Shown: piece after piece, positions 23,530 to 31,933 of the stretch | Layout of the letters: every line of letters begins with the position of its first letter | Position numbering within the stretch: the first letter of the stretch is position 1 | DNA from: Anaerolineae bacterium | Lineage (GTDB): Bacteria > Chloroflexota > Anaerolineae > Promineifilales > Promineifilaceae | Assembly (NCBI GenBank): GCA_019637635.1 | Contig: JAHBVI010000068.1 | Span: forward strand, 1 to 34,740 | DNA length: 34,740 nucleotides | Direction: 5' to 3' | Made by a program: the position numbers and the translations under genes | The notes under the pieces: model-generated | What the model was told of the DNA's origin: nothing | The model's database searches: none | What the model saw: only the letters and a program-made list of their open reading frames with translations

Positions 23530-24498
23530 ATGACAACGATAAAAGATGTAGCCAAACATGCCAGGGTCAGCGTCACGGCCGCTTCCTACGCGCTCAACGG
23601 CACCGGTACCATCAGCGAGGATACGCGCAAGCGTATCTTACAGGCGGCCGAAGAACTCAATTACCACCCCAACGCCTTTGCCCGCAACTTGAAAAACCGC
23701 AAGACGTTGACCATTGGCGTCTTTATCACCCGTTTTAGCGGCTCGTTTTATGAGGATATTCTGGAAGGCATCCACGACGCCATCCTGAGAACCGATTACG
23801 AGATGATCGTCTGCCCGGAAAGCTGGACCAAACGCAAAATTCTGACGCACCGGCAGGTAGATGGCGCCGTTGTCTTCGATTCCAAAATAAAAGACGAGAC
23901 CGTCTTGAAACTCGCCTCCGCCAGGTTTCCCATTGTGGTGCTAGACCGTTTTCTGGAATCGGATTATTTGCTGCCACTCCTGGTAGACAACCAGCACGGC
24001 GTCAAAGAGGCGTTCCATCATTTGTACAGCCAGGGGGCGCGGCGCATCTTTTTTGTGTCTGGCGCAGCCGATTCATTCGACAATATGGAAAGACGGACGG
24101 CCTTTTTAAGCGAGGCGGCCCGGCATCACGTGACCGTGCAATGTTATGAGGGGAATTTTACGGAGTCGTCAGGTTATGACGCCGCCAACGAGATCATCGA
24201 AGCCGGTGATTTGCCGGAAGCGGTCTTTTGCGCCAATGATCAGATGGCCATAGGGTTCATTCGGGCCATGAAGGAGCATCACCTGAAAGCACCCGATGAT
24301 ATGGCCGTGGTGGGGTTTGACGATATTCTCATCGCCCGTTATATGCAGCCAACCCTGTCTACCATTGGCGCGTCGCGCATTGCCTGGGGTGAGGCCGCCG
24401 CAACCCAACTCATTGATTTTTTGGAAAAAGGCAAACCTTTCCGCCCCCATCGCATCCCCACCAAATTGATTCCGCGGGAATCGTCTACCCGGCGGTAG
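23530..24498 (+). CDS. LacI/GalR-family transcriptional regulator
   Basis: The 322-residue protein has the N-terminal helix-turn-helix MTTIKDVAKHARVSVTAASYALNGTGTISEDTRKRILQAAEELNYHPNAFAR and the hinge helix. A periplasmic-binding-like effector domain follows (LTIGVFITRFSGSFYEDILEGI at about 60, VDGAVVFDSKI, ARRIFFVSGA, VFCANDQMAIGFI, DDMAVVGFDDI, STIGASRIAWGEAAATQLI). Such proteins repress sugar genes until an oligosaccharide binds. Its place between two glucanase genes and the perfect CG-centred palindrome at 6768-6785 suggest that it controls the whole locus. The ligand is unknown; a sophoro-oligosaccharide would fit. No conventional ribosome site is seen close to the ATG. Confidence 0.95.
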   Translation: MTTIKDVAKHARVSVTAASYALNGTGTISEDTRKRILQAAEELNYHPNAFARNLKNRKTLTIGVFITRFSGSFYEDILEGIHDAILRTDYEMIVCPESWTKRKILTHRQVDGAVVFDSKIKDETVLKLASARFPIVVLDRFLESDYLLPLLVDNQHGVKEAFHHLYSQGARRIFFVSGAADSFDNMERRTAFLSEAARHHVTVQCYEGNFTESSGYDAANEIIEAGDLPEAVFCANDQMAIGFIRAMKEHHLKAPDDMAVVGFDDILIARYMQPTLSTIGASRIAWGEAAATQLIDFLEKGKPFRPHRIPTKLIPRESSTRR

Positions 24499-24519
24499 GA
24501 CAATTTAGCAAATTGTCCT
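24497..24519. repeat. Short palindrome at the LacI stop codon
   Basis: AGGACAATTT / AAATTGTCCT (24497-24506, 24510-24519) with a 3-base loop. Its first bases are part of the TAG stop codon of the LacI gene. Confidence 0.75.
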
Positions 24520-24533
24520 CCGCCTGAAAAATC

Positions 24534-25766
24534 ATGGACAACATAGATCTATTGCAGCGTGAATTAAAAGGGTCGGTTGATTTTTTTCTTCAGTATACGA
24601 ATTTGCAGGCGGGCAGCCGAGGGTATGGCCTGACGGTGGATTCGACGAAGGATACCGGGGTGGCTTCCATTGCGTCGGTTGGTTTTGCGCTGACGGCCTG
24701 GGTGATTGCCGCGGAAAGGGGATTTATGGAACGGGACACGGCCGTGACCATCACCCACCAAACGCTGCATACCCTCTTGCACCATGCCGCCCACCATCGT
24801 GGCTTCTTTGCCCATTACCTGCACATGGACAGCGGTCGGCGGGTTAAAAAGTGCGAATACTCCACCATAGATACCGCCCTCTGCCTGAACGGGGTCATCA
24901 CCGCCGCTGCCTACTTTGGTGATGCCCAAATCGAGCAGTTAGCCCGGCAGTTGCTCGAACGAGTAGACTGGCACTTCATCATCTTTGAAAAAGAGGGCAA
25001 AACCCTCTTTCGCATGGCCTACAACCCGGACGAAGGCGGTGACTACGTTACCGGCAGCCCCGGTTTCATCTACCAGTGGCATATGGCCGCCGAACAAAAG
25101 ATGATGTATTTGCAAGCCGCCGCCCAGATTGAGCCAGCCGTCGCCCGCCGGCTGTATCAAGGTTTTTCCCGCGACCGGGGGGAATTTGCCGGCCACTCCA
25201 TCATCATCAATCCCGGCGGTAACCTGTTTGCCTACCAGTTCAGCGAAGCCTGGCTGGATACCGCCCGTTATCTTGACCCGGACGGTGTAGACTGGTTTGA
25301 AAACACCCGGCTGGCCACGCTGGCCAACCGGCAGTTTTGCCTGGAACATGCCGACCGCTTCAAAACCTACCATGCCCAAAGCTGGGGTGTGAGCTGCGGC
25401 GACGGCCCGTGGGGTTACGACGTCTCCGGCAGCACCCCCAGCCTGCACACGCCCAAACCCAACGGCACCGTCTCCATTTATGGCGCGCTGTCTTCGCTGC
25501 CCTTCACGCCCGCCCATACCCTGGAAATGATGCAGTACCTCTATCAGCATCACCCACAAACCTGGGGGCCGTATGGCTTTTATGATGCCTATAATCTGGA
25601 CGTGTCGCCGCCCTGGTACAGTCAATCCCTCTATGGCATTGACAAAGGGTGTTCCATGATCATGATCGAAAATTACCTCAGCCGGTTGGTGTGGGAAACA
25701 TATACCAATAGTCCTGTCATCCAGAAAGCATTGGGAGTTTTGGGCTTTACGAGGCGTGACGTGTGA
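24534..25766 (+). CDS. GH144-like (PF10091-type) enzyme without signal peptide
   Basis: This 410-residue protein is a paralogue of the lipoprotein at 22066. It starts MDNIDLLQRELKGSVDFFLQYTNLQ and shares the landmarks GVASIASVGFALTAWVIAAERGF, CEYSTIDTALCLNGVITAAAYFGD, FAYQFSEAWLDTARYLDPDGVDWFENTRLATLANRQFC, SWGVSCGDGPWGYDVSG and YGIDKGCSMIMIENYLSRLVW. There is no signal peptide, linker or lipobox, so it should work in the cytoplasm on imported oligomers. This division into an exported and an internal copy suggests stepwise degradation. It could also be a transferase or have another linkage preference; the family does not settle this. Its stop codon lies inside palindrome C copy 2. Confidence 0.85.
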   Translation: MDNIDLLQRELKGSVDFFLQYTNLQAGSRGYGLTVDSTKDTGVASIASVGFALTAWVIAAERGFMERDTAVTITHQTLHTLLHHAAHHRGFFAHYLHMDSGRRVKKCEYSTIDTALCLNGVITAAAYFGDAQIEQLARQLLERVDWHFIIFEKEGKTLFRMAYNPDEGGDYVTGSPGFIYQWHMAAEQKMMYLQAAAQIEPAVARRLYQGFSRDRGEFAGHSIIINPGGNLFAYQFSEAWLDTARYLDPDGVDWFENTRLATLANRQFCLEHADRFKTYHAQSWGVSCGDGPWGYDVSGSTPSLHTPKPNGTVSIYGALSSLPFTPAHTLEMMQYLYQHHPQTWGPYGFYDAYNLDVSPPWYSQSLYGIDKGCSMIMIENYLSRLVWETYTNSPVIQKALGVLGFTRRDV

Positions 25767-25798
25767 TGCGTGAGGGAGTTCCGGTCACGCATCACGTC
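25758..25798. repeat. Palindromic element, family C, copy 2
   Basis: GTGATGCGTGA (25763-25773) pairs perfectly with TCACGCATCAC (25785-25795); outer GACGT bases extend the stem after a 2-base bulge. It spans the stop codon of the GH144-like gene and shares its core with the element at 15744-15787. Confidence 0.8.
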
Positions 25799-25806
25799 AA
25801 ATAACC

Positions 25807-28137
25807 ATGAACAACTTCACCATCCAAAATGGCCAATTCTGGCTCAACGATCAGCCACAGTTCATTCAGGCGGGGGAATTTCATTATTTTCGCACACCGC
25901 CAGAGGAATGGGCGCACCGGTTGGGATTGTTACAGGCTGCCGGGTTTAACGCGGTGGCGGCGTACATCCCCTGGTTATGGCATCAATTGGAGGAGGGGGT
26001 GTCGGATTTCGACGGCCGTACCCACCCCCAACGCAATCTGGCCGGTTTCCTCGATCTGGCTGCCGACATGGGACTGTGGATCATCGCCCGGCCCGGCCCG
26101 TACATCATGGCTGAGACCATCAACGAGGGCATCCCCCCCTGGGTGTTCCACAACTACCCGCAGGTGGCCTTTATCAGCCAGGATCAGAAAACGCAAAATA
26201 TCGCCAGCTACCTGCACCCGGACTTTCTAGCCTGTGTCCGCCGCTGGTACCGGGCCGTTTTTACCGTGCTGGCCCCGCGCCAGGTAACGCGCGGCGGCCA
26301 GATCATCATGGTGCAGCTAGACAATGAGATGGGCATGATCGCCTGGGTACGGAATATCCTGGACACCAACCCGGATACGCTGTCTCGTTTTGCCGCGTAT
26401 CTGGAGGGGCGTCACGGCCGTTACCTGTTCCCCCGCTACCCCACCGACGACCTGGTCGGCTTCCTGCGTCAGCACATCCAACAGCCCACCGAACCGGCTG
26501 CCGCCCAGGTGGTGGCCGATTACCGCCATTTTTACCGGGAATATCTGCGTGAATACGCCGCCTGGCTGTGGGCCGAAGCCAGAGCCAACGGCATGGACGT
26601 GTTGCCCGTCATCAACATTCACGGCTTCGCCAACGGCGGTAAGACGTTCCCCATTGGCCTGTCGCAGTTGGTCAGCGCCATGGAAATCGAGGGCATGGTC
26701 AGCGCCACCGACGTGTACCCGATCTTCATCGGCGAAGGCAATTTCCACCAGTTATTGCTGGTGAATGAGATGACAAAGGCGTTGCATAATCCAGAGCAGG
26801 CCCTCTTTTCCATCGAGTTCCAGGCGGGCGGCAACCTAGACTTTGGGACAGGCCAGAGTTCGCTGTATGATTTGCACGGCCGTTTGTGCATTTCCACCGG
26901 GATGCGGGCCATTAACCATTACCTCTTTTTTGACGGCGAAAATGATCCCCTTCTCAGCCCGGTCAAACGGCATGATTGGGGCCACCCGGTGCGCAAAGAT
27001 GGTACGCTGCGCCGCCATTACCACCGCTATGCAAAGCTGTCGCAGGTGTTGGCGGTGTATGGGGAAGATTTGATAAGGGCACGGCCGTACACCACCACCA
27101 CCATCGGCTTCCTGCTCGACCACTTTATGACCGAAGTCAACAACGCCTCTACCCAGGAAGCGACCAACATCCTCACCCACCAGCGCGAGGTCATCCTGTT
27201 TGACCTGATCGCCAGGGGGCTGGCGCTGACCCACCGCCCGTTCAACGCCATTGAACTGAGCCGGGGCGCGCTGGACGTTTCCCAGACGCCGGTTTTGTGG
27301 GTGATGATGGACAAACAGTGCCCGACGGCCGTGCAGCAAAAACTGGTAGATTACGCGCATCAGGGCGGCAAATTGGTCATGATCGGCCGTCTCTGCGTGG
27401 CGGATTTTGACCACATGCCCTGCACCATTCTGCAAAATGCCCTGGGCATCACCCATGTGGAAAGCGACCCACCTTTTGTGTCCCGCCGCCTCCGCATCTT
27501 TGGCTACCAGGACGTGCCCGTCTCCTTTGTGGAAACGTATACCGGAGAATTTGATGAAATTGTTGCCGCCGATGAGAATGGCGCAGTTGCGGGTTTTGTC
27601 AAAACAATGGGTCAGGGACAGGTGATGATGCTGGCCGCAGCCCTGGCCGCCAACACCCTGGAAGATTTAGACATCGTGCGCCAGATGGCTCTGAAAATGG
27701 ATTGTCCATCTCTTTTTCAGCTCGATGAATGGGCCGATGTACGCCTCAGTCGCGGCCAAAAGGGGAACTTCCTGTTCATCAACAATTACCAGGACGACCC
27801 GGTAGAAACGACGATTGCCTGCCAAAATGAAAAACTATTTAGCGGAAACAAGGTGCAACTTCCAGCCCGCGCCGGGCTGATCCTGCCGCTCGATTGGCAG
27901 CTTACAGAAGATGTTTTTATTCATTACTTGACCTCGGAAATTGTCGCCATAACGGATGAGGGGGCCACCCTCACGCTAAAAACGAGACAAAACGAATTTT
28001 TCGCCGAAATGACGCTGGCGGGCTATCGCTGTGATGGCGCGACCGTTGTTACGCACGGCGCCCAAACACAACGCATCATGCAGCCAGGCAAACAAGGCGT
28101 GATCATCCTCAGAAAAGATCAGGTAGTGACGCGGTAA
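25807..28137 (+). CDS. GH35-like glycosidase or beta-1,2-glucosyltransferase
   Basis: The 776-residue protein carries GH35 marks: FIQAGEFHYFRTPPEEWAHRL (about 19-39), AAGFNAVAAYIPWLWHQLEEGVSDF, LWIIARPGPYIMAE, MVQLDNEMG (Glu174, candidate acid/base) and LFSIEFQAGGN (Glu337, candidate nucleophile). A C-terminal part with beta-rich accessory domains follows. It has no signal peptide, so it is cytoplasmic. Most GH35 enzymes are beta-galactosidases. However, the LDNEMG motif differs from the usual ENEYG, and I recall a characterised GH35-related protein of Ignavibacterium album that is a beta-1,2-glucosyltransferase. Given the two GH144-like genes and GH94 here, transfer or hydrolysis of beta-1,2-glucosyl units is more likely than galactosidase activity. 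No ribosome site is visible before the ATG. Confidence 0.83.
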   Translation: MNNFTIQNGQFWLNDQPQFIQAGEFHYFRTPPEEWAHRLGLLQAAGFNAVAAYIPWLWHQLEEGVSDFDGRTHPQRNLAGFLDLAADMGLWIIARPGPYIMAETINEGIPPWVFHNYPQVAFISQDQKTQNIASYLHPDFLACVRRWYRAVFTVLAPRQVTRGGQIIMVQLDNEMGMIAWVRNILDTNPDTLSRFAAYLEGRHGRYLFPRYPTDDLVGFLRQHIQQPTEPAAAQVVADYRHFYREYLREYAAWLWAEARANGMDVLPVINIHGFANGGKTFPIGLSQLVSAMEIEGMVSATDVYPIFIGEGNFHQLLLVNEMTKALHNPEQALFSIEFQAGGNLDFGTGQSSLYDLHGRLCISTGMRAINHYLFFDGENDPLLSPVKRHDWGHPVRKDGTLRRHYHRYAKLSQVLAVYGEDLIRARPYTTTTIGFLLDHFMTEVNNASTQEATNILTHQREVILFDLIARGLALTHRPFNAIELSRGALDVSQTPVLWVMMDKQCPTAVQQKLVDYAHQGGKLVMIGRLCVADFDHMPCTILQNALGITHVESDPPFVSRRLRIFGYQDVPVSFVETYTGEFDEIVAADENGAVAGFVKTMGQGQVMMLAAALAANTLEDLDIVRQMALKMDCPSLFQLDEWADVRLSRGQKGNFLFINNYQDDPVETTIACQNEKLFSGNKVQLPARAGLILPLDWQLTEDVFIHYLTSEIVAITDEGATLTLKTRQNEFFAEMTLAGYRCDGATVVTHGAQTQRIMQPGKQGVIILRKDQVVTR

Positions 28138-28164
28138 CGATTACTGCCCTTTGATGAGAAGCCT

Positions 28165-28192
28165 TGCCATCCCCCCCTGCCTTGTTATACTC
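28165..28192 (+). promoter_or_regulatory. Promoter of the fused binding-protein gene
   Basis: TTGCCA (28165-28170), a 16-base spacer and TATACT (28187-28192) lie in the 127-base gap after the GH35-like gene and point to the ATG at 28265. They suggest separate transcription from the glycan locus. Confidence 0.5.
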
Positions 28193-28211
28193 CGCCAGCG
28201 GAATGGGGCAT

Positions 28212-28233
28212 TGGGATATTACCCAATATCCCA
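28212..28233. repeat. Short palindrome in the leader of the fused binding-protein gene
   Basis: TGGGATATT / AATATCCCA (28212-28220, 28225-28233) around an ACCC loop, just downstream of the promoter boxes. It could be an operator or another junction palindrome. Confidence 0.6.
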
Positions 28234-28264
28234 TTACCCAAAATAACCGTTTGAAGGTTTGCCT

Positions 28265-30679
28265 ATGAAGAAACTACACCGGATATTGTGGCCGGTTTTG
28301 TTGATGTGGTTGTTGGCCGGCTGTGGTGATGGCGAAGAAGTGGCCGCTACGGCCGTGCCCCCCACTACCCCCACACCCGCTTCCGAACCCACCCTGGCGG
28401 CCGTCCCGCCGCGGGATCGAGACTTCATAGTGGTGGCCACCGATGCCCCCCACCCCCCCTACACCGTGTTTGACGCTTTCGGCGTGGTGGATGGTTTCGA
28501 CAGCCGGGTGCTGGAAAGTATCGCCGCCAACGCCAACCTGGATTACGAATTGATTGTCACCCCGTATGAAGGTGTGTTAGCCAACATCGCCAGCAGCGGC
28601 AGCCGTGATTTCGACGCCATCATTGCCAATCTGCCCATTCCCGACGAGCTACCACCCGGCATTGTGTATACCGATCCCTACCTGGAGGTGGGGCAGGTGT
28701 TGGTGGTGCTGGCGGATAATGAGGCGTTGCAAAGTTACCGCGATTTGCAGCCGGGCATGTTGGTGGGCGTAGCCGGTGGCAGCCAGAGTGAAATAACGGC
28801 GCGTGATGTTATGGGCGTGGCCGAACAAGACCTGGTGAATCATTATGCCAACGGTGTGCAGGCGTTACAGGCGCTCATTGATGAAGGGGTCACGGCCGTT
28901 GTCGTGGACAGCACCATTGCCACATTTTACGTCAGCAGCTTCCCCGAACAGCTCAAAATTGTGGGGGGCAACGGCAATAACCGCGATGCCTGGATCACCC
29001 AAAAAGCCTACGGCCTGGCGCTGGCCGCCAATAACCAGACATTGTTGAGCAAATTGAACACCGCCATTGCCGCCGCCCAGGATCGCGGCGACATTGACCG
29101 GGAAATTGCCACCTGGCTTATTCCCAAAGACCCCTTGGAACCGGGTGAGTCGCGCGTAGGCACGCCGGCCGATGAACTGTTCATTGGCATCCTGGGCAAC
29201 CTGACCGATATGGACCCGGCCGCAACCTCTGACCTGATTAGCTGGGAAGTGAAAAACAACACGATGAGCGGTCTTTATCGCTTCACCAGTGACAATGAAC
29301 TGGTGCCACTGCTGGCGGCAAGTATGCCTATCGTTTCTGAGGATGGGCTGGAGTATACCGTTACCCTGCGCCGAAATTTGCGTTTTGCCGACGGCCGTGA
29401 ACTCACCGCCGACGACGTAAAATGGGCCGTTGACCGCGCCCGTGCCCTGGGCAATTTCAACGTTAACAGCGTCCTCAAAGATAGCGACGGCAATTTCTAC
29501 GCCGATGATGACGCCGTGCAGGTGCTGGATGCCGCCACCGTCAAATTTGTGCTGCAAGAACCCGCTTCGCATTTCCCGGCGCTGCTGGCTACGCCCCCCT
29601 TCTTCCCCGTCAGCCGCGACTGCTACGCCGAAGGCGCTGACCCCACCAGCACGTGCGGCGGCATAGGCCCCTACACCATTGTGGATTGGGTACCTGGCGA
29701 ACGGCTGCGGCTGCGCGCCAATCCGGAATGGCCGGGACGGCCGTCGCCCGCTTTTGCCAACATCACCCTGCGCTTTTATGATGACGCCGCCGCTTTGCGC
29801 CGCTCGCTGGCCGAGTTTGGCTCCATTGACCTGGTGTGGCGCGGCCTGCCCTACAGCGACTTCATCGAATTGCAGAGCGCAGATGCCAATGGTGATGGGC
29901 AGCCCGATTTTCTCCCCTGGACTGGCCCGGCCGACTTTAAGAGTTATTTGCTCTTTAACCAGGAAGCCGCCCCCTGGGATAATGTGAAGGTGCGGCAGGC
30001 GGCGGCGCTTTCCATAGACCGGGCGCGGCTGGCCTCAGAGACATTTAGCGGTAGCCGCAGCCCGCTGTTCAGTCCGGTGCCGGATGCTGTGCCGGGGGCT
30101 ACGGCCGTGTTGCCCGCCCGCGACCTCAACCGGGCCAGGGCGCTGCTGTTGGAAGTGGGCTACAGCGAAGCCACGCCGCTGGCCATTGACCTGTGGTATG
30201 TGAGCGACGGCCGTTACAGCCGCATTGAAGAAGCCTATGCCGCCGCCCTCAAAACCCAACTGGAAGAAACGGGCGTCTTTCAGGTGACGCTGCGCAGCGC
30301 CCCCTTTGAGCAGTTCCGCGCCCAATTGGGCGAATGTAGTTATGGTGTTTCCCTGTTGGGTTGGCCTTCCCCCGGCCGCCCGGTAGATTCTCTGGATGTG
30401 ATGGCCTGGACGGAATTTTTTGTCACCAGCAACAGTTTTTGTCTGAATTATGAAAGCCAGCCGATGGAGGAAATGGTCACGGCCGTACTTGCCGAAACAG
30501 ACCCCACCGCCCGCGCCGCCCTGCAAGCCCAATTCCAGCAGCTATGGGCCACCGAACTGCCCACGCTGGACATCCTGCAACAGCCTACCTATGCCATCTC
30601 CCTGCCCACCGTCAACAACGTGGGTATAGACGCCCTGGGTTTGCTGCACTATGAGATTTTGACAAAGGGGGGAGGGTAA
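28265..30679 (+). CDS. Lipoprotein fusing SBP family-3 and SBP family-5 domains
   Basis: Start ATG 28265 has GAAGG seven bases upstream. A lipobox LLAGC (about residue 21) and a short Thr/Pro linker lead into a first binding-protein domain (about 54-290) of the amino-acid type: FIVVATDAPHPPYTVFDAFGVVDGFDSRVLESIAANA, YTDPYLEVGQVLVVLAD, QALIDEGVTAVVVDS, YGLALAANNQTLLSKLNTAI. A second, larger domain (about 300-800) is of the peptide/nickel type: ELFIGILGNLTDMDP, LEYTVTLRRNLRFADGRELTADDVKWAVDRA, GIGPYTIVDWVPGERLRLRAN, VRQAAALSIDRARLA. Both look complete, so one surface lipoprotein would bind two ligand classes. No permease or ATPase gene adjoins it. It could serve as a receptor or chemosensor rather than as a transport component. 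The fusion is continuous, with no stop or frame break. Confidence 0.87.
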   Translation: MKKLHRILWPVLLMWLLAGCGDGEEVAATAVPPTTPTPASEPTLAAVPPRDRDFIVVATDAPHPPYTVFDAFGVVDGFDSRVLESIAANANLDYELIVTPYEGVLANIASSGSRDFDAIIANLPIPDELPPGIVYTDPYLEVGQVLVVLADNEALQSYRDLQPGMLVGVAGGSQSEITARDVMGVAEQDLVNHYANGVQALQALIDEGVTAVVVDSTIATFYVSSFPEQLKIVGGNGNNRDAWITQKAYGLALAANNQTLLSKLNTAIAAAQDRGDIDREIATWLIPKDPLEPGESRVGTPADELFIGILGNLTDMDPAATSDLISWEVKNNTMSGLYRFTSDNELVPLLAASMPIVSEDGLEYTVTLRRNLRFADGRELTADDVKWAVDRARALGNFNVNSVLKDSDGNFYADDDAVQVLDAATVKFVLQEPASHFPALLATPPFFPVSRDCYAEGADPTSTCGGIGPYTIVDWVPGERLRLRANPEWPGRPSPAFANITLRFYDDAAALRRSLAEFGSIDLVWRGLPYSDFIELQSADANGDGQPDFLPWTGPADFKSYLLFNQEAAPWDNVKVRQAAALSIDRARLASETFSGSRSPLFSPVPDAVPGATAVLPARDLNRARALLLEVGYSEATPLAIDLWYVSDGRYSRIEEAYAAALKTQLEETGVFQVTLRSAPFEQFRAQLGECSYGVSLLGWPSPGRPVDSLDVMAWTEFFVTSNSFCLNYESQPMEEMVTAVLAETDPTARAALQAQFQQLWATELPTLDILQQPTYAISLPTVNNVGIDALGLLHYEILTKGGG

Positions 30680-30683
30680 GAGG

Positions 30684-30734
30684 GTGTCAGGTGTCAAGTG
30701 TCAAGTGTCAAGTTCTGACACCTGACACTTTTTT
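30684..30734 (+). terminator. Intrinsic terminator between convergent genes
   Basis: GTGTCAGGTGTCA (30684-30696) and its perfect complement (30716-30728) form a 13-bp stem followed by six T (30729-30734). The loop contains tandem AAGTGTC repeats. It ends transcription of the fused SBP gene and overlaps the plsY stop. Confidence 0.8.
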
Positions 30735-31413
30735 ATCCCAATTCTTTTGCCTTCTTTTCCAGCCGTTTGGCGCGGGGGCCAACGACCCGCTCGTTGCCTT
30801 CTATCAGCCGCTTGATGTTGGGGCGCAGCGCCCAGGCCACAATCCCCAACGTAATAAAACCGCCCACAATGTAGGCGACCGTTTCTGAATAACCGGGCAC
30901 GTCGGCCAGATAGAGGACAATAAAGGCCACCGGAATGACCGCGCCCATCGTCAGCGAGGCCACCGAGGCCATGCCCACCCCCACCATCATCAAGATCATC
31001 ACCAGCGCCGCGACGGGGAACATGGGTGGCCAGACGGCCATGGCCCAGCCTACGTTTGGCCCCGTGCCCGCGCCGCCGCGCCACTTCAAAAAGACAGACC
31101 AGTTGTGCCCGATGACGGCAAACGCCCCGGCCGTAATGGTAATCCAGGGCATAAACGCCTCGCCCACGCCCGCCTCTAAAAAGAAGCGGGCCAGCCAGAC
31201 GGCGGCAAACCCTTTGAGGGCATCGCTGATGGCGGTGACAATGCCCACCTTCAAACCGGCGGCGCGCAGCGAATTGGTGCCCCCGGTACGGCCGCTGCCC
31301 ACGTCGCGCAGGTCAATGCCTTTGCGCCAGTAGACATAAATGAAACCGAAAGGGATGGCTCCGCAGATATACCCAATTAACGCGGCTAATACAAAAAATA
31401 CGATTTTCTCCAT
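30733..31413 (-). CDS. plsY: PlsY acyl-phosphate:glycerol-3-phosphate acyltransferase, variant motifs
   Basis: The 226-residue membrane protein has the PlsY layout of several spans (first about 4-25), with three recognisable motifs: GSGRTGGTNSLRAAG (about 40-54), IGHNWSVFLKWRGGAGTGPNVG (about 101-122) and EGNERVVG (about 205-212). PlsY makes lysophosphatidic acid from glycerol 3-phosphate and acyl-phosphate in the membrane, the first step of phospholipid synthesis. Compared with the usual SGNxGATN and FKGGKGVAT motifs, Asn is replaced by Arg and the Lys of GGKG by Ala. These changes need attention but the rest is intact. AGAGGAC before ATG 31413 is a ribosome site. It is the last gene of the minus-strand block. 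Confidence 0.88.
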   Translation of the reverse strand: MEKIVFFVLAALIGYICGAIPFGFIYVYWRKGIDLRDVGSGRTGGTNSLRAAGLKVGIVTAISDALKGFAAVWLARFFLEAGVGEAFMPWITITAGAFAVIGHNWSVFLKWRGGAGTGPNVGWAMAVWPPMFPVAALVMILMMVGVGMASVASLTMGAVIPVAFIVLYLADVPGYSETVAYIVGGFITLGIVAWALRPNIKRLIEGNERVVGPRAKRLEKKAKELG

Positions 31414-31514
31414 ATAATAAGTCCTCTACTCTAACTGAAAGATAGTGGGTGGCGGCTGGTAGAACGACAGCCTCCCACCATGTTACCCTATAGAACACAG
31501 CCAATGAAACATGG

Positions 31515-31913
31515 TTACTCCATGCTCACGGCCGTTTCCGTCACCAACCCATCAACAATGTAAAAACCGCGTATTACCGGCTGTGCCTGATCTTGCAGCG
31601 AGACGATCAGATAGATTGAATCCGGGTAATATGCCTGGGCCACATCTGTTGGCGAGGGATAAGCCGGGCTGTGCGGGTGAGAATGAAAGGTTGCCAGCAG
31701 TTCGTGTCCATCGGCTTCAATTGCCAGCATCGTTTCCACCTGGGGCAGCGGAGCCATCTCGTAAGCGGTAGGGCTATGTAGGATGTTTTCAATGGGGTAA
31801 ACGGCCGTTGCCAGCCCCCCACGCCCGGCTACCAGACCGCACCCCTCTTCCGGGTAGACGCTTTTTACGTGAGCCAGCAGTTGGGCGGCTAACGGCCGTG
31901 AAAGGAACAGCAT
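31515..31913 (-). CDS. JAMM/MPN+ metallopeptidase-like protein
   Basis: I place the start at ATG 31913 (MLFLSRPLAAQLLAHVKSVYPEEGCGLVAGR) because the longer frame from 31973 is encoded by a palindrome. The 132-residue protein has the JAMM signature: Glu in YPEEGCGL (about 20-27) and HSHPHSPAYPSPTD (about 76-89), matching HxHx7SxxD with the metal-binding histidines and aspartate. Stand-alone prokaryotic JAB proteins cleave isopeptide bonds or C-terminal extensions of ubiquitin-like or sulphur-carrier proteins such as ThiS/MoaD. No carrier gene lies in the window, so the substrate is unknown. No clear ribosome site is present. Confidence 0.88.
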   Translation of the reverse strand: MLFLSRPLAAQLLAHVKSVYPEEGCGLVAGRGGLATAVYPIENILHSPTAYEMAPLPQVETMLAIEADGHELLATFHSHPHSPAYPSPTDVAQAYYPDSIYLIVSLQDQAQPVIRGFYIVDGLVTETAVSME

Positions 31914-31933
31914 GGGGCAGGTAGCAGGTGGCA

